Shown here piece by piece: positions 46,104 through 55,145 of a stretch of DNA of 64,000 bases. Below the pieces are notes generated by a model. It made no database searches and had not been told where the DNA came from. It saw only the letters and a program-made list of their open reading frames with translations. The stretch comes from an uncultured Kordiimonas sp. (GTDB lineage: Bacteria > Pseudomonadota > Alphaproteobacteria > Sphingomonadales > Kordiimonadaceae), in contig CANNDZ010000001.1 of assembly GCA_947503575.1 (NCBI GenBank), positions 558,001-622,000 of the forward strand. Direction: 5' to 3'. The translations under genes and the position numbers were made by a program. How positions within the stretch are numbered: the first letter of the stretch is position 1; each line of letters opens with the position of its first letter.

Positions 46104-47068
46104 GGGTGTGCCTCCCACTCCATATAATAGTTGGACCGTTCATACGGGCTGTCAGGGTTTGGGTTTGGTTTTTCAACAAACCCTAGCTTTTTATAAAGCG
46201 CGATCGCGGGTGTAAGCACCGTATTTGTTTCCAAAAACAGGGTTTTGCCGCCGCGCGCCAAAAACCGGTTCATCACCTGTTCGCACAGCGCGCGGCCCAT
46301 GCCGCCTTTTTGCACATTTGGGTCAACGCCCAGTTTGGTCAGTTCAAAAATACCGGGAGCGATAAATTTCATCGCGACAGTACCAACGGCTGTGCCGTCC
46401 ACGGTGGCAAAATAAATTTCGCCCCCTTTATCAAGGATTTTACCTTCCGGGTCCCTCAACGTGACTTCGTCAATAGGTTCTACACGGAAATATTTTTTCA
46501 GCCACCAGATGTTCAGGTCAAGGAACGCCTGCCGCCACCGGGTGTCATACGGGACAATCTGAAACGCTGGGCGCGCATTTGGCCCCGTCAGTTTTTCCTG
46601 TAGTCGGTCATACACACTTTTGCGCCGAAACGCATTTTCTAGCCCGGCTATTGCGGCTAGAAAGTCTACGTCACTTTCTTCGATGGCGTCTTTCACCACC
46701 GCCTCAATTGCATCCCAGCTGGGTTTCAGTTTCTCAACCATCTGGATACCATGGTCGGTCAGGTGTACACTTTTCTGGCGGCCGTCTTCCATCGCACGAG
46801 TTTCAATCAATCTAAGCGACGCCAGTTTTTTCACTGTTTGGCTCACTGCTGAATGGCTGAACCCCGCCAGCGAGGCAATCTCGTTAATCGTCAGTGGCCC
46901 GCGCTCTACGATGGCATAAAAAGCGTAAAAATGACCGGTGCGGAACGTGATATTTTGCTCGGCATACATTTTTTCCATACCGTTGGTCAGCGTTTCAATC
47001 AGGCGGCGCATACGGGTGCCTAGCCCCAGTTCCAGGTACAGTTCGTCTTTCAGTCCAGATTGGTTCAT
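46100..47068 (-). CDS. MarR-type regulator fused to a GNAT acetyltransferase
   Basis: 322 residues. The N-terminal half (about 1-150) is a MarR winged helix: GPLTINEIASLAGFSHSAVS, TVKKLASLRLIE and a wing with EDGRQKSVHLTDHG. The C-terminal half (about 165-322) is a GNAT domain with TKLGVDPNVQKGGMGRALC and AIALYKKLGFVEKP. Such fusions are known across proteobacteria, and the regulated target is usually a neighbouring gene. A perfect 22-base palindrome lies 31 bases upstream, consistent with self-control. It is coupled to the following GNAT gene by ATGA. Confidence 0.88.
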   Translation of the reverse strand: MNQSGLKDELYLELGLGTRMRRLIETLTNGMEKMYAEQNITFRTGHFYAFYAIVERGPLTINEIASLAGFSHSAVSQTVKKLASLRLIETRAMEDGRQKSVHLTDHGIQMVEKLKPSWDAIEAVVKDAIEESDVDFLAAIAGLENAFRRKSVYDRLQEKLTGPNARPAFQIVPYDTRWRQAFLDLNIWWLKKYFRVEPIDEVTLRDPEGKILDKGGEIYFATVDGTAVGTVAMKFIAPGIFELTKLGVDPNVQKGGMGRALCEQVMNRFLARGGKTLFLETNTVLTPAIALYKKLGFVEKPNPNPDSPYERSNYYMEWEAHP

Positions 47069-47098
47069 GTGGTTGGTCTCTGATTAGTAATAACAGTA

Positions 47099-47120
47099 AT
47101 TATATAAGTACTTATATAAT
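47099..47120. promoter_or_regulatory. 22-bp perfect palindrome, likely MarR operator
   Basis: ATTATATAAGT followed directly by ACTTATATAAT, an uninterrupted perfect palindrome 31 bases upstream of the marR-GNAT start codon, in an AT-rich promoter position. MarR dimers bind such symmetrical AT-rich sites, so this is the best candidate for the operator of the marR-GNAT/GNAT operon. Confidence 0.7.
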
Positions 47121-47269
47121 GATGCAAGAGGCATCAAACCTTACTCTGTTTCATGGTGGATTAGTCAGCGTGGAAAAGGCAGCGACGACAGGGCGACGTG
47201 ATCAGGGCAGCAAGGAAAAGCGGTATTGACGATATGGTTTTGGGCGTGCCGTCATGCCATGCAGGTTGA

Positions 47270-47782
47270 TCAATCCAGGTCTTCGGTCGCATACACGCCC
47301 CACACGTGTCGGCGTTCAATCCAGGCACTGGTGCCATCAATGGTTACTTCGCACCATAAGCCTTCACAGCGTTCTATTTCGCCGATCACACCAGGTTCAG
47401 CGGTCAGCAGCACATTGGCTTGCAGGTCCGGGTCGGCGTATAGGTTGCGGGTTTTCCCCCTGATCATGACAGATCGGTTGCCATATAGGAGCGACACCAG
47501 CATCCAGCCGGTTTCGCCCTCATGGTCGCGCACTTTGCGCCATGCGCCGTTTTCGTCGATAATTTCCAGCGGCATGCCGCGCCGCCCATACACCCAGCGG
47601 ATTGGATATTGCCTTCCGGGTCCGGTGCGCATGTTGGCTTTGCTGGCGCTCATCGCAACGAATCGGGGCAGGGGGTTGCCGCTTGGCCCCACGGTCTGCC
47701 CCGCTGGTTGCCATGCCGCGCCTGCACCGGCAAACAGAAAAACCGCTGCAACCGCGCCGCAAATCCTGCGTTTGAAAGCCAT
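47270..47782 (-). CDS. Exported SH3-like domain protein
   Basis: 170 residues from the ATG at 47782 (GGTGGACAAG upstream), which starts right at the signal peptide; the frame is open 24 codons further but that adds a polar tail. After cleavage near GAA-WQP, two bacterial SH3-like units follow: ASKANMRTGPGRQYPIRWVY with WRKVRDHEGETGWM, then NLYADPDLQANVLLTAEPGV with WCEVTIDGTSAWI. These domains (SH3_4/DUF1058) are found in periplasmic proteins that bind cell-wall or peptide ligands. Divergent from the dehydrogenase gene. Confidence 0.85.
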   Translation of the reverse strand: MAFKRRICGAVAAVFLFAGAGAAWQPAGQTVGPSGNPLPRFVAMSASKANMRTGPGRQYPIRWVYGRRGMPLEIIDENGAWRKVRDHEGETGWMLVSLLYGNRSVMIRGKTRNLYADPDLQANVLLTAEPGVIGEIERCEGLWCEVTIDGTSAWIERRHVWGVYATEDLD

Positions 47783-47925
47783 CTTGTCCACCCTGACCTG
47801 TCCCTTTGTCGCTTGGCGTTTGCGGGCACCGCTGTCATCTGTTAGAGAAGCCAATCAATGGCTGCGCCAGCCCATACAGGCACCACGCTTGGCACCCTGC
47901 GCCCAAGAAAAAGGTATTTTCTGCG

Positions 47926-48918
47926 ATGAGTCAAACAGGAATGAAACACCGCCCCAAGGTCATTGTTACGCGCAAGCTACCAGACCCGATAGAGACTCGC
48001 ATGGCGGAACTTTTTGACGTAACGCTGAACCTGGCAGATACCCCCATGGACGCCGCCGCCCTAAAGGCCGCGATGGCATCGGCTGACGTGCTGGTGCCAA
48101 CCGTCACGGATGACATTAACGCAGACGTTATCGCGGCGGCAGGCGCAAACCTGAAGCTGATCGCTAATTTTGGGGCTGGCATAAACCACGTTGACATAAA
48201 GGCTGCGCGCGACAAAGGCATCACAGTAACCAACACGCCGGGTGTCCTGACCGAAGATACCGCAGACCTAACGATGGCGCTGCTGCTTTCTGTGCCGCGG
48301 CGCTTGTTTGAAGGCGAAAAAATCCTGCGCTCCGGGGATTGGACCGGCTGGACCCCAACATTCCTGATGGGGCGCCGTATTCAGGGCAAGCGCCTTGGCA
48401 TTATTGGCATGGGCCGAATTGGCCGGGCGGTGGCGCGGCGCGCGCGGGCGTTTAACATGGCCGTGCATTATCATAACCGCACGCAATTGCCCAAAGAGGT
48501 GGAAGGCGAGCTGGAAGCCACCTATTGGGCGGACCTGGATGAAATGCTGACCCGTATGGATATCGTCAGCGTGAATTGCCCGCTAACGCCAGCGACCAAC
48601 CGCCTATTGAACCGCGACCGGCTGAAAAAACTGCAGCCTCATGCGGTGATCATCAACACCGCGCGCGGTGAAATCATCGATGAAGAAGCCCTGGCGGACC
48701 TGCTGGAAGTGGGCCGTATAGCAGGCGCGGGGCTTGATGTGTTTGAAGAAGAACCCGAGATTAACCCCAAGCTGCTGTCGCTCGACAATGTGGTTTTGTT
48801 GCCGCATATGGGCAGCGCCACGGTGGAGGCGCGCACCGGCATGGGCGAAAAAGTGCTGATCAACATTCAAACCTTTGTGGACAGCCACCGCCCGCCAGAC
48901 CGGGTATTGCCGGGTTAA
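47926..48918 (+). CDS. D-2-hydroxyacid dehydrogenase (glyoxylate/hydroxypyruvate reductase type)
   Basis: 330 residues from the ATG at 47926. The NAD(P)-binding motif GIIGMGRIGRAVARR and the catalytic Arg (NTARGEIIDE), Glu (FEEEPEI) and His (LLPHMGSAT) are in place. The sequence is closest in character to glyoxylate reductase/D-glycerate dehydrogenases of alphaproteobacteria. The reaction is reversible reduction of a 2-oxoacid; glyoxylate or hydroxypyruvate are the likely substrates. Confidence 0.88.
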   Translation: MSQTGMKHRPKVIVTRKLPDPIETRMAELFDVTLNLADTPMDAAALKAAMASADVLVPTVTDDINADVIAAAGANLKLIANFGAGINHVDIKAARDKGITVTNTPGVLTEDTADLTMALLLSVPRRLFEGEKILRSGDWTGWTPTFLMGRRIQGKRLGIIGMGRIGRAVARRARAFNMAVHYHNRTQLPKEVEGELEATYWADLDEMLTRMDIVSVNCPLTPATNRLLNRDRLKKLQPHAVIINTARGEIIDEEALADLLEVGRIAGAGLDVFEEEPEINPKLLSLDNVVLLPHMGSATVEARTGMGEKVLINIQTFVDSHRPPDRVLPG

Positions 48919-49032
48919 CTTTACCCCGCCGCTCACGTCGATTTGAGTTTCCGCCTCGCTGGTAAAACGATAGTCTCCCCCTGAATGGTCGGGCAGGGTC
49001 CCGGCACAAGCAATGGATACGGGGAGACGACA

Positions 49033-49920
49033 ATGTGCGACGATATCACTGAACAGGAAAATCAAGCCTTTGCAACCGCAGGCGGTACGCTGAACCGGCG
49101 GGATTTCAGCAAGCTGAGCGCCGCAGGGTTCCTGAGCCTGATGGCAACAAACGCCGGGGTCGCCCAGGGCGCATTGGACGTGACCGACCGCGAAGTGAAT
49201 GTGCCCATGGCAGGCGGCGTTTCCGATAGTTATTTTGTTGCCCCCACCAGCGGCAAACACCCCGGTGTGTTGATATGGCCTGACATCCGCGGCCTGCGCC
49301 CGGCGTTTAAAGCCATGGGCAAGCGGCTTGCCATGCAGGGCTATGCCGTGCTGGTTGCTAACCCGTTTTACCGTGATGGCCCGCATCCGCATGTGGCCGC
49401 GGGCGAGCAGTTTAGCGACCCGGACGTGCGCGGACGCCTCATCCCGATGGCGCGCAAGCTTACGCAGGATGCCTCCATGTCCGACGCGCGGGATTATATC
49501 CGCTTCCTGGATGCGCAGGGCGAGACAGACACAAGCCGTAAAGTGGGCACTATGGGGTACTGTATGGGCGGGCCGCTGATTATGCGCACCGCTGGCGCCG
49601 TGCCGGAGCGCGTGGGCGCTGCCGCATCCTTCCATGGCGGCGGGCTGGTGACCGACCGGCCGGACAGCCCGCATTTGCTGATCGCCACCTCGCCTGCGCA
49701 TGTGCTGCATGCGGTGGCGGAAAACGACGATGAACGCAACCCAACGCAAAAGGTTGTGCTGGCGGAAACCTATGCCAAGCATGGCATTCCGGCGGAAATT
49801 GAAGTGTATGAAGGCACGCTGCATGGCTGGTGCCCGCCCGATAGTAGTGTGTATAACCAAAGCCAGGCAGAACGCGCCTGGGCGCGCACGCTCGCGCTCT
49901 TTAGCCGCACACTGGCGTAA
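49033..49920 (+). CDS. Dienelactone hydrolase family protein with Tat-type leader
   Basis: 295 residues from the ATG at 49033, preceded by GGGGAGA. Near residue 27 is a twin-arginine motif (NRRDFSKLSAAG) followed by a hydrophobic stretch, pointing to Tat export. The alpha/beta-hydrolase part has the nucleophile Cys in GYCMGG and the His in LHGWCPP, as in dienelactone hydrolases. The substrate is unknown. A terminator follows. Confidence 0.85.
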   Translation: MCDDITEQENQAFATAGGTLNRRDFSKLSAAGFLSLMATNAGVAQGALDVTDREVNVPMAGGVSDSYFVAPTSGKHPGVLIWPDIRGLRPAFKAMGKRLAMQGYAVLVANPFYRDGPHPHVAAGEQFSDPDVRGRLIPMARKLTQDASMSDARDYIRFLDAQGETDTSRKVGTMGYCMGGPLIMRTAGAVPERVGAAASFHGGGLVTDRPDSPHLLIATSPAHVLHAVAENDDERNPTQKVVLAETYAKHGIPAEIEVYEGTLHGWCPPDSSVYNQSQAERAWARTLALFSRTLA

Positions 49921-49945
49921 TAAGCCGTTGGTTTAAGAGGTTGGG

Positions 49946-49973
49946 GCCGCGTCCTGAGGCGCGGCTTCTTTTG
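49946..49973 (+). terminator. Rho-independent terminator after the dienelactone hydrolase gene
   Basis: GCCGCG (49946-49951) pairs with CGCGGC (49960-49965), a two-pair CC/GG extension is inside, and TTCTTTTG follows. It marks the left border of the accessory stretch. Confidence 0.8.
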
Positions 49974-50267
49974 TTTCTGCGGGTTGTAACGCCACAGCCA
50001 GATCAAAATCTGGTCATCCATGAATTTCCTCGTTGCCGCTACTCATGCCCCGATAGTCAATCTCGGGTTGTTAGGACGGAATGACGGAGGGGTGTAGGCT
50101 ACGCAGAAAGAGCGATGCGGTGTGTTTGAATGTGCGACCAAAAAGCAGCCGAGCGCGCTCCCAAGCAGTATAAATTGATAGTTTAATGTTATTGTACTAT
50201 GTAAACGATTAGCTTCAACTCGTTGAATAAGCGAACTTGAGCTCATCAAACAACTGTGGGGATCAGG
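49974..50267. other. AT-rich intergenic stretch at the left edge of the accessory region
   Basis: About 290 bases without a convincing gene. It holds a hairpin CCAGAT-CAAA-ATCTGG (about 49999-50014) and an AT-rich promoter-like zone (about 50165-50205) before the nucleoid-associated protein gene. No tRNA, integrase or direct repeat that would define an attachment site was found. Confidence 0.4.
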
Positions 50268-51362
50268 ATGCAGCTGCTCAATCTCAATATCGATAAGATT
50301 ATAATTCATCAGGTATTCCGTCGAAACCAAGATGGCAAAGTCAAGCCCCTTCAAAGCCATGAATACACAGTGTTTGATCACAGTGCTATGACTGTATTTA
50401 AGCGGCGCGTTATTGATGCTTTGGGTGAGGGATCTAAAGCGGTGCAAATGGAAATAGTTGACCAGTGCGCTACTAGCGTATCAAAATTGGTCGATAGCAT
50501 GATTGATCAAGACCAAGAGACCTTTGCTGTTTCATCTTTTGATATTGCCACGAAGCTGGCCGACGCTCAACAAACAAGGTCTATCCCTGGTGGCATAGTT
50601 GTTGTTTTTACCGGCACTCAAGGTTCTTCGGCTAAGAAGTTTTTGGGGATAATTAAGGCTGAAGTTCACACGGGGTATGAGAAGAAAGTGCATCCCACTA
50701 CAAATGAAATCTCTCTAAAGTTTGTGGAAGAGCTGCTTCTAACGCCGGGCACGCGATTATATAAAACTGTCGGCTTTTTTGAAAAAGTTGATTGTGAAGA
50801 AACCGCTGACGACTTGAATGACAAGTGGGCGGTGATGATCTCAGATTATCAAATCAGTCAAGCTGATGGAAAAGCAGCAGCAAAGTACTTCTACGAAGAT
50901 TTTCTTGGTTGTGGTTATCCTAAGACAAACGCGCGTGTTACTAAACAGTTCTATGAAGTTACGTCCCAGTTTATTTCTAAACTCTCCGTTACTGAAGTAG
51001 AGAAAAGCCATCTTATAAATGCGCTGACAACCTATTTAAAAGCCGATGTTTCAAACGTTGTAAGCGCGTCAGAGTTTGCGCAAACCTATTTCAACGATTT
51101 AGCCACACAAGATGCCTATACAGGTTATGTGAAGAGCCAGGGGCTACCTACTACTGCGTTCACCAAAGACGTTGAGCACGTTGAGGGGAACTTGAACGTC
51201 CGCAAAGTAAGGTTTGGTAGTAACGTTAGAATCACGGCCCCATCAGAGGCTTTCAAAAACTTGGTTGAAATCAAAGAGATTGATGGTGAGCCCGATGAAT
51301 CCGGTGTGCGAGCAAAGTGGACGCAAATAATTGTTAAAGACAGAATTGTTAGACAAGAATGA
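50268..51362 (+). CDS. Nucleoid-associated protein (YejK/NdpA family)
   Basis: 364 residues, close to the family's usual 330-350. The start NLNIDKIIIHQVFRR and the central GGIVVVFTGTQGSSAKKFLG with a following conserved AEVHTGYEKK fit the 37-kDa nucleoid-associated protein family (PF04245), which coats DNA in E. coli. Here it is not near its usual genes; it lies in AT-rich accessory DNA and its stop overlaps (ATGA) the start of a RelA/SpoT protein. Such family members also occur in mobile defence contexts. Start at ATG 50268 is preferred to a GTG four codons upstream. Confidence 0.72.
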   Translation: MQLLNLNIDKIIIHQVFRRNQDGKVKPLQSHEYTVFDHSAMTVFKRRVIDALGEGSKAVQMEIVDQCATSVSKLVDSMIDQDQETFAVSSFDIATKLADAQQTRSIPGGIVVVFTGTQGSSAKKFLGIIKAEVHTGYEKKVHPTTNEISLKFVEELLLTPGTRLYKTVGFFEKVDCEETADDLNDKWAVMISDYQISQADGKAAAKYFYEDFLGCGYPKTNARVTKQFYEVTSQFISKLSVTEVEKSHLINALTTYLKADVSNVVSASEFAQTYFNDLATQDAYTGYVKSQGLPTTAFTKDVEHVEGNLNVRKVRFGSNVRITAPSEAFKNLVEIKEIDGEPDESGVRAKWTQIIVKDRIVRQE

Positions 51363-52351
51363 ACGAGTCCGAACTCAGATCCAAATGGACTTCTGAAAAA
51401 CTCATATATGAGCGCTGGGGGCAATTTATTATATCGAAGTTGTCTGAGGAGCTTGAGAGATGCGTCGATAACCTGGACCAGTTTCTCAAGATTCCACCTC
51501 GAGTTCGTGTCAAAACCGATGCCTCTTTAGTTGATAAAGCATTCTATCGTAAGAAGAATTATGAGGATCCGTATAACGATATTGAAGATAAAGTCGGCAT
51601 TCGCTTCGTTGTGCTTCTGATTGAAGACATAGAGATTATCAGAAATATAGTTGTTAATGCTGATGTTTGGGAATACGACGAGTGTCGAAATTTCGAAGCA
51701 GAGAGACGAAAAGATCCGCTGTTGTTCACCTATCAGTCAGTGCATTTCGTTTTGCGCCCGAAAACCCCGTTGACGCTCGATGGCCATACGATCTTAAGCC
51801 AAACTGCTTGCGAATTACAAATTCGCACACTATTGCAGCATGCCCATGCAGAACTAACCCATGACTCCATTTATAAGTCTGAGAGAACCGTAAAGCCCAA
51901 CGTGCATCGCACTGTGGCAAAGAGTATGGCTCTTATAGAAACCACTGATGAGTTTTTCTCCTCAGTAACCCGAGAATTAAATTACGGACCTTTGCAGGAA
52001 TACAGAATTGTTGAGCTGCTAGACTCGACCTTTATGACTTATACTGGCTTAACGCCGAATCTTCAGAAATCTTCGATAGTTATTTGGGATGCTTATGAAG
52101 ACTTAATAGATGAAAAACTCATAGAAAATATTCATAAAGACCTCATCAATAATAATGAATACAAATTCCTTTCAAGCACTTTGAAAGAACGATACACGGA
52201 AAATACATTTTATCAGCAAAGTATAATTATATTTCTCTACTGGATGCTGCTCACAAACAAGTCGCGTTTATACAGATATTGGCCGTTAGATGGCCGCGTT
52301 TTGGACCCTTTGGCAAATGACGTCGGAATTAGCAGTACTTGGGAAGTTTAA
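51359..52351 (+). CDS. RelA/SpoT-domain nucleotidyltransferase (single synthetase domain)
   Basis: 330 residues. The synthetase fold is recognisable and its key residues look intact: Arg/Lys cluster RVRVKTDAS (48-56), DIEDKVGIRFVV (74-85), the substrate tyrosine in YQSVHF (125-130) and ELQIRTLLQHAHAELTH (152-168). There is no HD hydrolase domain, so it can only make, not destroy, an alarmone or pyrophosphorylated product. A C-terminal extension of about 150 helical residues has no recognised fold. Single-domain Rel proteins include small alarmone synthetases and toxins (toxSAS, CapRel). Coupling to the nucleoid-associated gene by ATGA points to one functional unit. Confidence 0.82.
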   Translation: MNESELRSKWTSEKLIYERWGQFIISKLSEELERCVDNLDQFLKIPPRVRVKTDASLVDKAFYRKKNYEDPYNDIEDKVGIRFVVLLIEDIEIIRNIVVNADVWEYDECRNFEAERRKDPLLFTYQSVHFVLRPKTPLTLDGHTILSQTACELQIRTLLQHAHAELTHDSIYKSERTVKPNVHRTVAKSMALIETTDEFFSSVTRELNYGPLQEYRIVELLDSTFMTYTGLTPNLQKSSIVIWDAYEDLIDEKLIENIHKDLINNNEYKFLSSTLKERYTENTFYQQSIIIFLYWMLLTNKSRLYRYWPLDGRVLDPLANDVGISSTWEV

Positions 52352-52412
52352 GGGTGATTATGCTCTAAAACTCCCTCTTGCTCCCCCCTTTGTTTGCCTG
52401 TAAACAGCGCGC

Positions 52413-54215
52413 ATGACTGACCAAAAACACATTCGCAATTTCTCGATCATTGCCCACATCGACCACGGCAAATCCACGCTCGCGGACCGCATGATCCAGC
52501 GCACCGGCGCGCTGTCCGACCGCGAGATGCAGGCCCAAGTGCTCGATAACATGGATATCGAGCGCGAGCGCGGCATCACCATCAAGGCGCAGACCGTGCG
52601 GCTGGATTACACCGCGCAGGACGGGCAGCAATATGTGCTGAACCTGATGGACACGCCGGGCCATGTGGATTTCGCTTATGAGGTTTCCCGCTGTCTGGCG
52701 GCATGCGAAGGCTCGCTGCTGGTGGTGGATGCAAGCCAGGGAGTGGAGGCGCAAACGCTGGCGAACGTGTATCAGGCCATTGATAACGACCATGAAATTG
52801 TGCCGGTGCTGAACAAAATTGACCTGCCCGCCGCCGAGCCAGAGCGCGTGCGCACCCAAATTGAAGATGTGATCGGCATTGATGCGTCTGACGCCATTGA
52901 ATGCTCCGCCAAATCCGGCCTCGGCATTGATGATGTGCTCGAATCTGTCGTGACCCGCCTGCCTGCACCCGCCGGGGACCCGGACGCGCCCCTAAAGGCG
53001 CTGCTGGTTGATAGCTGGTATGACGCTTACCTCGGTGTGATGGTCCTTATCCGCGTGATTGATGGCAGCATCAAAAAAGGCCAGACCATCAAGATGGTCA
53101 ACGCAGATAGCGAACACCAGGTCGAGCGTGTGGGCGTGTTTACGCCCAAGGGTGTGCAGGTGCCGTCCCTTGGCCCCGGCGAGGTTGGCTTTATCACCGC
53201 CAGTATCAAGGAAGTGGCGGACACCAACGTGGGCGACACCATCACTGACGCCAAAAAGCCCTGCGCCGAGGCATTGCCCGGCTTTAAGCCCAGCCAGTCT
53301 GTGGTGTTTTGTGGCCTCTTCCCGGCCGACACGTCCGAGTATGAGGCGCTGAAGGAGGCGCTCGCGAAACTGCGGTTAAATGACGCCAGCTTTGAGTTTG
53401 AAACCGAAAGCAGCACCGCGCTTGGGTTTGGTTTCCGCTGCGGGTTCCTTGGTATGTTGCACCTGGAAATCATTCAGGAACGCATCACCCGTGAATTTGA
53501 CATTGAGCTCATTACCACCAGCCCCAGCGTGATTTACAAAATCCACATGACCAACGGCGAGGTGATTGAACTGCACAACCCCGCCGACATGCCGGACGTG
53601 GTGCGGGTGGACCACATCGAAGAACCTTGGATCAACGCCACCATATTGGTGCCGGATGAGCATTTGGGCACGGTGCTGAAACTGTGTGAGGACAAACGCG
53701 GCATCCAGCAGGACCTGACCTATGTGGGCGCGCGTGCGATGCTGAAATACAAGCTGCCCCTCAATGAAGTGGTGTATGATTTTTATGATCGGCTGAAGTC
53801 GGTCAGCCGGGGCTACGCCAGCTTTGACTATGACATGGCGGGGTACGAACAATCAGACCTGGTGAAAATGTCAATTTTGGTGAACGCAGAGCCGGTGGAT
53901 GCGCTGTCGATGCTGGTGCACCGCACCCAGGCCGACAGCCGGGGCCGCGCCCTGTGTGACCGCTTGAAGGACCTGATCCCGCGCCAGCTCTTTAAAATTC
54001 CGATCCAGGCGGCCATTGGCGGCAAGGTGATTGCCCGTGAAACCATTTCGGCCATGCGCAAGGACGTGACCGCCAAATGTTACGGCGGCGACGTGACGCG
54101 CAAGAAAAAGCTGCTCGAGAAGCAGAAAAAGGGTAAGGCCAAAATGCGCATGTACGGCAAGGTGGAAATTCCGCACAGCGCCTTCATCGCGGCCCTCAAA
54201 ATGCGCGAGAGTTAG
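52413..54215 (+). CDS. lepA: Elongation factor 4 (LepA)
   Basis: 600 residues, full length. GTPase motifs [17 protein letters not shown] and NKIDLP are present, followed by EF-G-like domains and the LepA-specific C-terminal domain ending [20 protein letters not shown]. LepA back-translocates or rescues stalled ribosomes. Base composition is like that of the 48-50 kb genes and unlike the accessory genes on both sides, so it appears to be resident chromosome between two insertions. Confidence 0.95.
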   Translation: MTDQKHIRNFSIIAHIDHGKSTLADRMIQRTGALSDREMQAQVLDNMDIERERGITIKAQTVRLDYTAQDGQQYVLNLMDTPGHVDFAYEVSRCLAACEGSLLVVDASQGVEAQTLANVYQAIDNDHEIVPVLNKIDLPAAEPERVRTQIEDVIGIDASDAIECSAKSGLGIDDVLESVVTRLPAPAGDPDAPLKALLVDSWYDAYLGVMVLIRVIDGSIKKGQTIKMVNADSEHQVERVGVFTPKGVQVPSLGPGEVGFITASIKEVADTNVGDTITDAKKPCAEALPGFKPSQSVVFCGLFPADTSEYEALKEALAKLRLNDASFEFETESSTALGFGFRCGFLGMLHLEIIQERITREFDIELITTSPSVIYKIHMTNGEVIELHNPADMPDVVRVDHIEEPWINATILVPDEHLGTVLKLCEDKRGIQQDLTYVGARAMLKYKLPLNEVVYDFYDRLKSVSRGYASFDYDMAGYEQSDLVKMSILVNAEPVDALSMLVHRTQADSRGRALCDRLKDLIPRQLFKIPIQAAIGGKVIARETISAMRKDVTAKCYGGDVTRKKKLLEKQKKGKAKMRMYGKVEIPHSAFIAALKMRES

Positions 54216-54297
54216 GTCCACGGCGTATTGTACCAGTTTTCTGTATCAAGGGGCCGGTTGCTGAAATTGAGTAGCCAACGAAGTTGTTGATCTGAGG

Positions 54298-55074
54298 TTA
54301 TTCAATTTTACCTTTGGATATAAGTAAGATTCTGTCGTTATCAGATTTACACTTATATGAATAATATTGGTCTTTACCAATTGGAGCTAAGCCAAGTTCG
54401 CGAATGATTTGCGAATCTACTTCTCCATTCAATATCGCGATTTCTTCTCGTGCCAATGCGTCTCTTGCGCCACCATTCTTTCTAATCCTTTTCATATAAT
54501 CTTTCTGCTGAGCAACCACAGCAATAACGTCTCTAGTAATTGGGGTCTCTAATAAATTTCCAAAAAGATATTGTAAACGTTGACTGCCAGACTTCTTGGA
54601 AAAAATAGCATCTATAGTTTCAGAAGAAATGCCTTCCCAGAAATTGCGGGCTAGTTCCTCATCTTTGACTAACCAGGTTACATTTCCGAAACTCACGTTA
54701 TCGCTTGAATTTATCAAGCCAAATGAGCACTTGGAACTAGCTCCATCATAAAACACCACCAGGAAAACACTCGGTTCTTTAGCGTGTGGGGCATTCCACA
54801 CATTGCTGAAGTTTAATATAACAGCGACATTTGTACCGTTTATTTCCACGCCGTTGCGGTTTCGTGTGGTGCGTAATTGGTGTTGAATCAAAATTTCGAT
54901 TTTGGTGCCAATATATGCAATTTCAACTTCGTTAAGTTCCGCCACAGAGCGACGACCAGATCGAAGTGTGTCAATGACTTCGTCGAGAGCAATTCTTAGT
55001 GTAGCCAATAGTGCTTGCTTAAGGTTGTCAGGGCCACCAAATGCCAGTTCTATTTTTTCCCTAACTTGTTGCAT
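54298..55074 (-). CDS. NaeI-like type II restriction endonuclease candidate
   Basis: 258 residues. The segment YIGTKIEILIQHQL (Glu60) and the strand pair FLVVFYDGASSKCSFGLI resemble the nuclease domain of NaeI, which recognises GCCGGC. At the place of the catalytic D-x-K of that fold the sequence reads NVAVILNFSN (82-91), so the metal-binding residues are not evident. It may be an inactive or altered nuclease, or my alignment may be wrong. Context supports a role with the methyltransferase gene 71 bases upstream in the same direction. The sequence shows no other domain. Confidence 0.45.
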   Translation of the reverse strand: MQQVREKIELAFGGPDNLKQALLATLRIALDEVIDTLRSGRRSVAELNEVEIAYIGTKIEILIQHQLRTTRNRNGVEINGTNVAVILNFSNVWNAPHAKEPSVFLVVFYDGASSKCSFGLINSSDNVSFGNVTWLVKDEELARNFWEGISSETIDAIFSKKSGSQRLQYLFGNLLETPITRDVIAVVAQQKDYMKRIRKNGGARDALAREEIAILNGEVDSQIIRELGLAPIGKDQYYSYKCKSDNDRILLISKGKIE

Positions 55075-55145
55075 GATCTACCTGTCAAATTAGCTGGTAT
55101 GGTTTTACTGGCCATTCCAAAATTATTTAGTGCTCATTAACTATA

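Noticed and set aside
48604-49860. 418-codon open frame on the minus strand opposite the dehydrogenase and hydrolase genes
   Set aside because: Spans two well-supported plus-strand genes; composition is His/Arg/Ala-rich as expected for an antisense shadow in GC-rich DNA.
50043-50447. 134-codon minus-strand frame at the left edge of the accessory region
   Set aside because: Overlaps the start of the nucleoid-associated gene, has no ribosome site and no family; considered as a possible antitoxin but nothing supports it.
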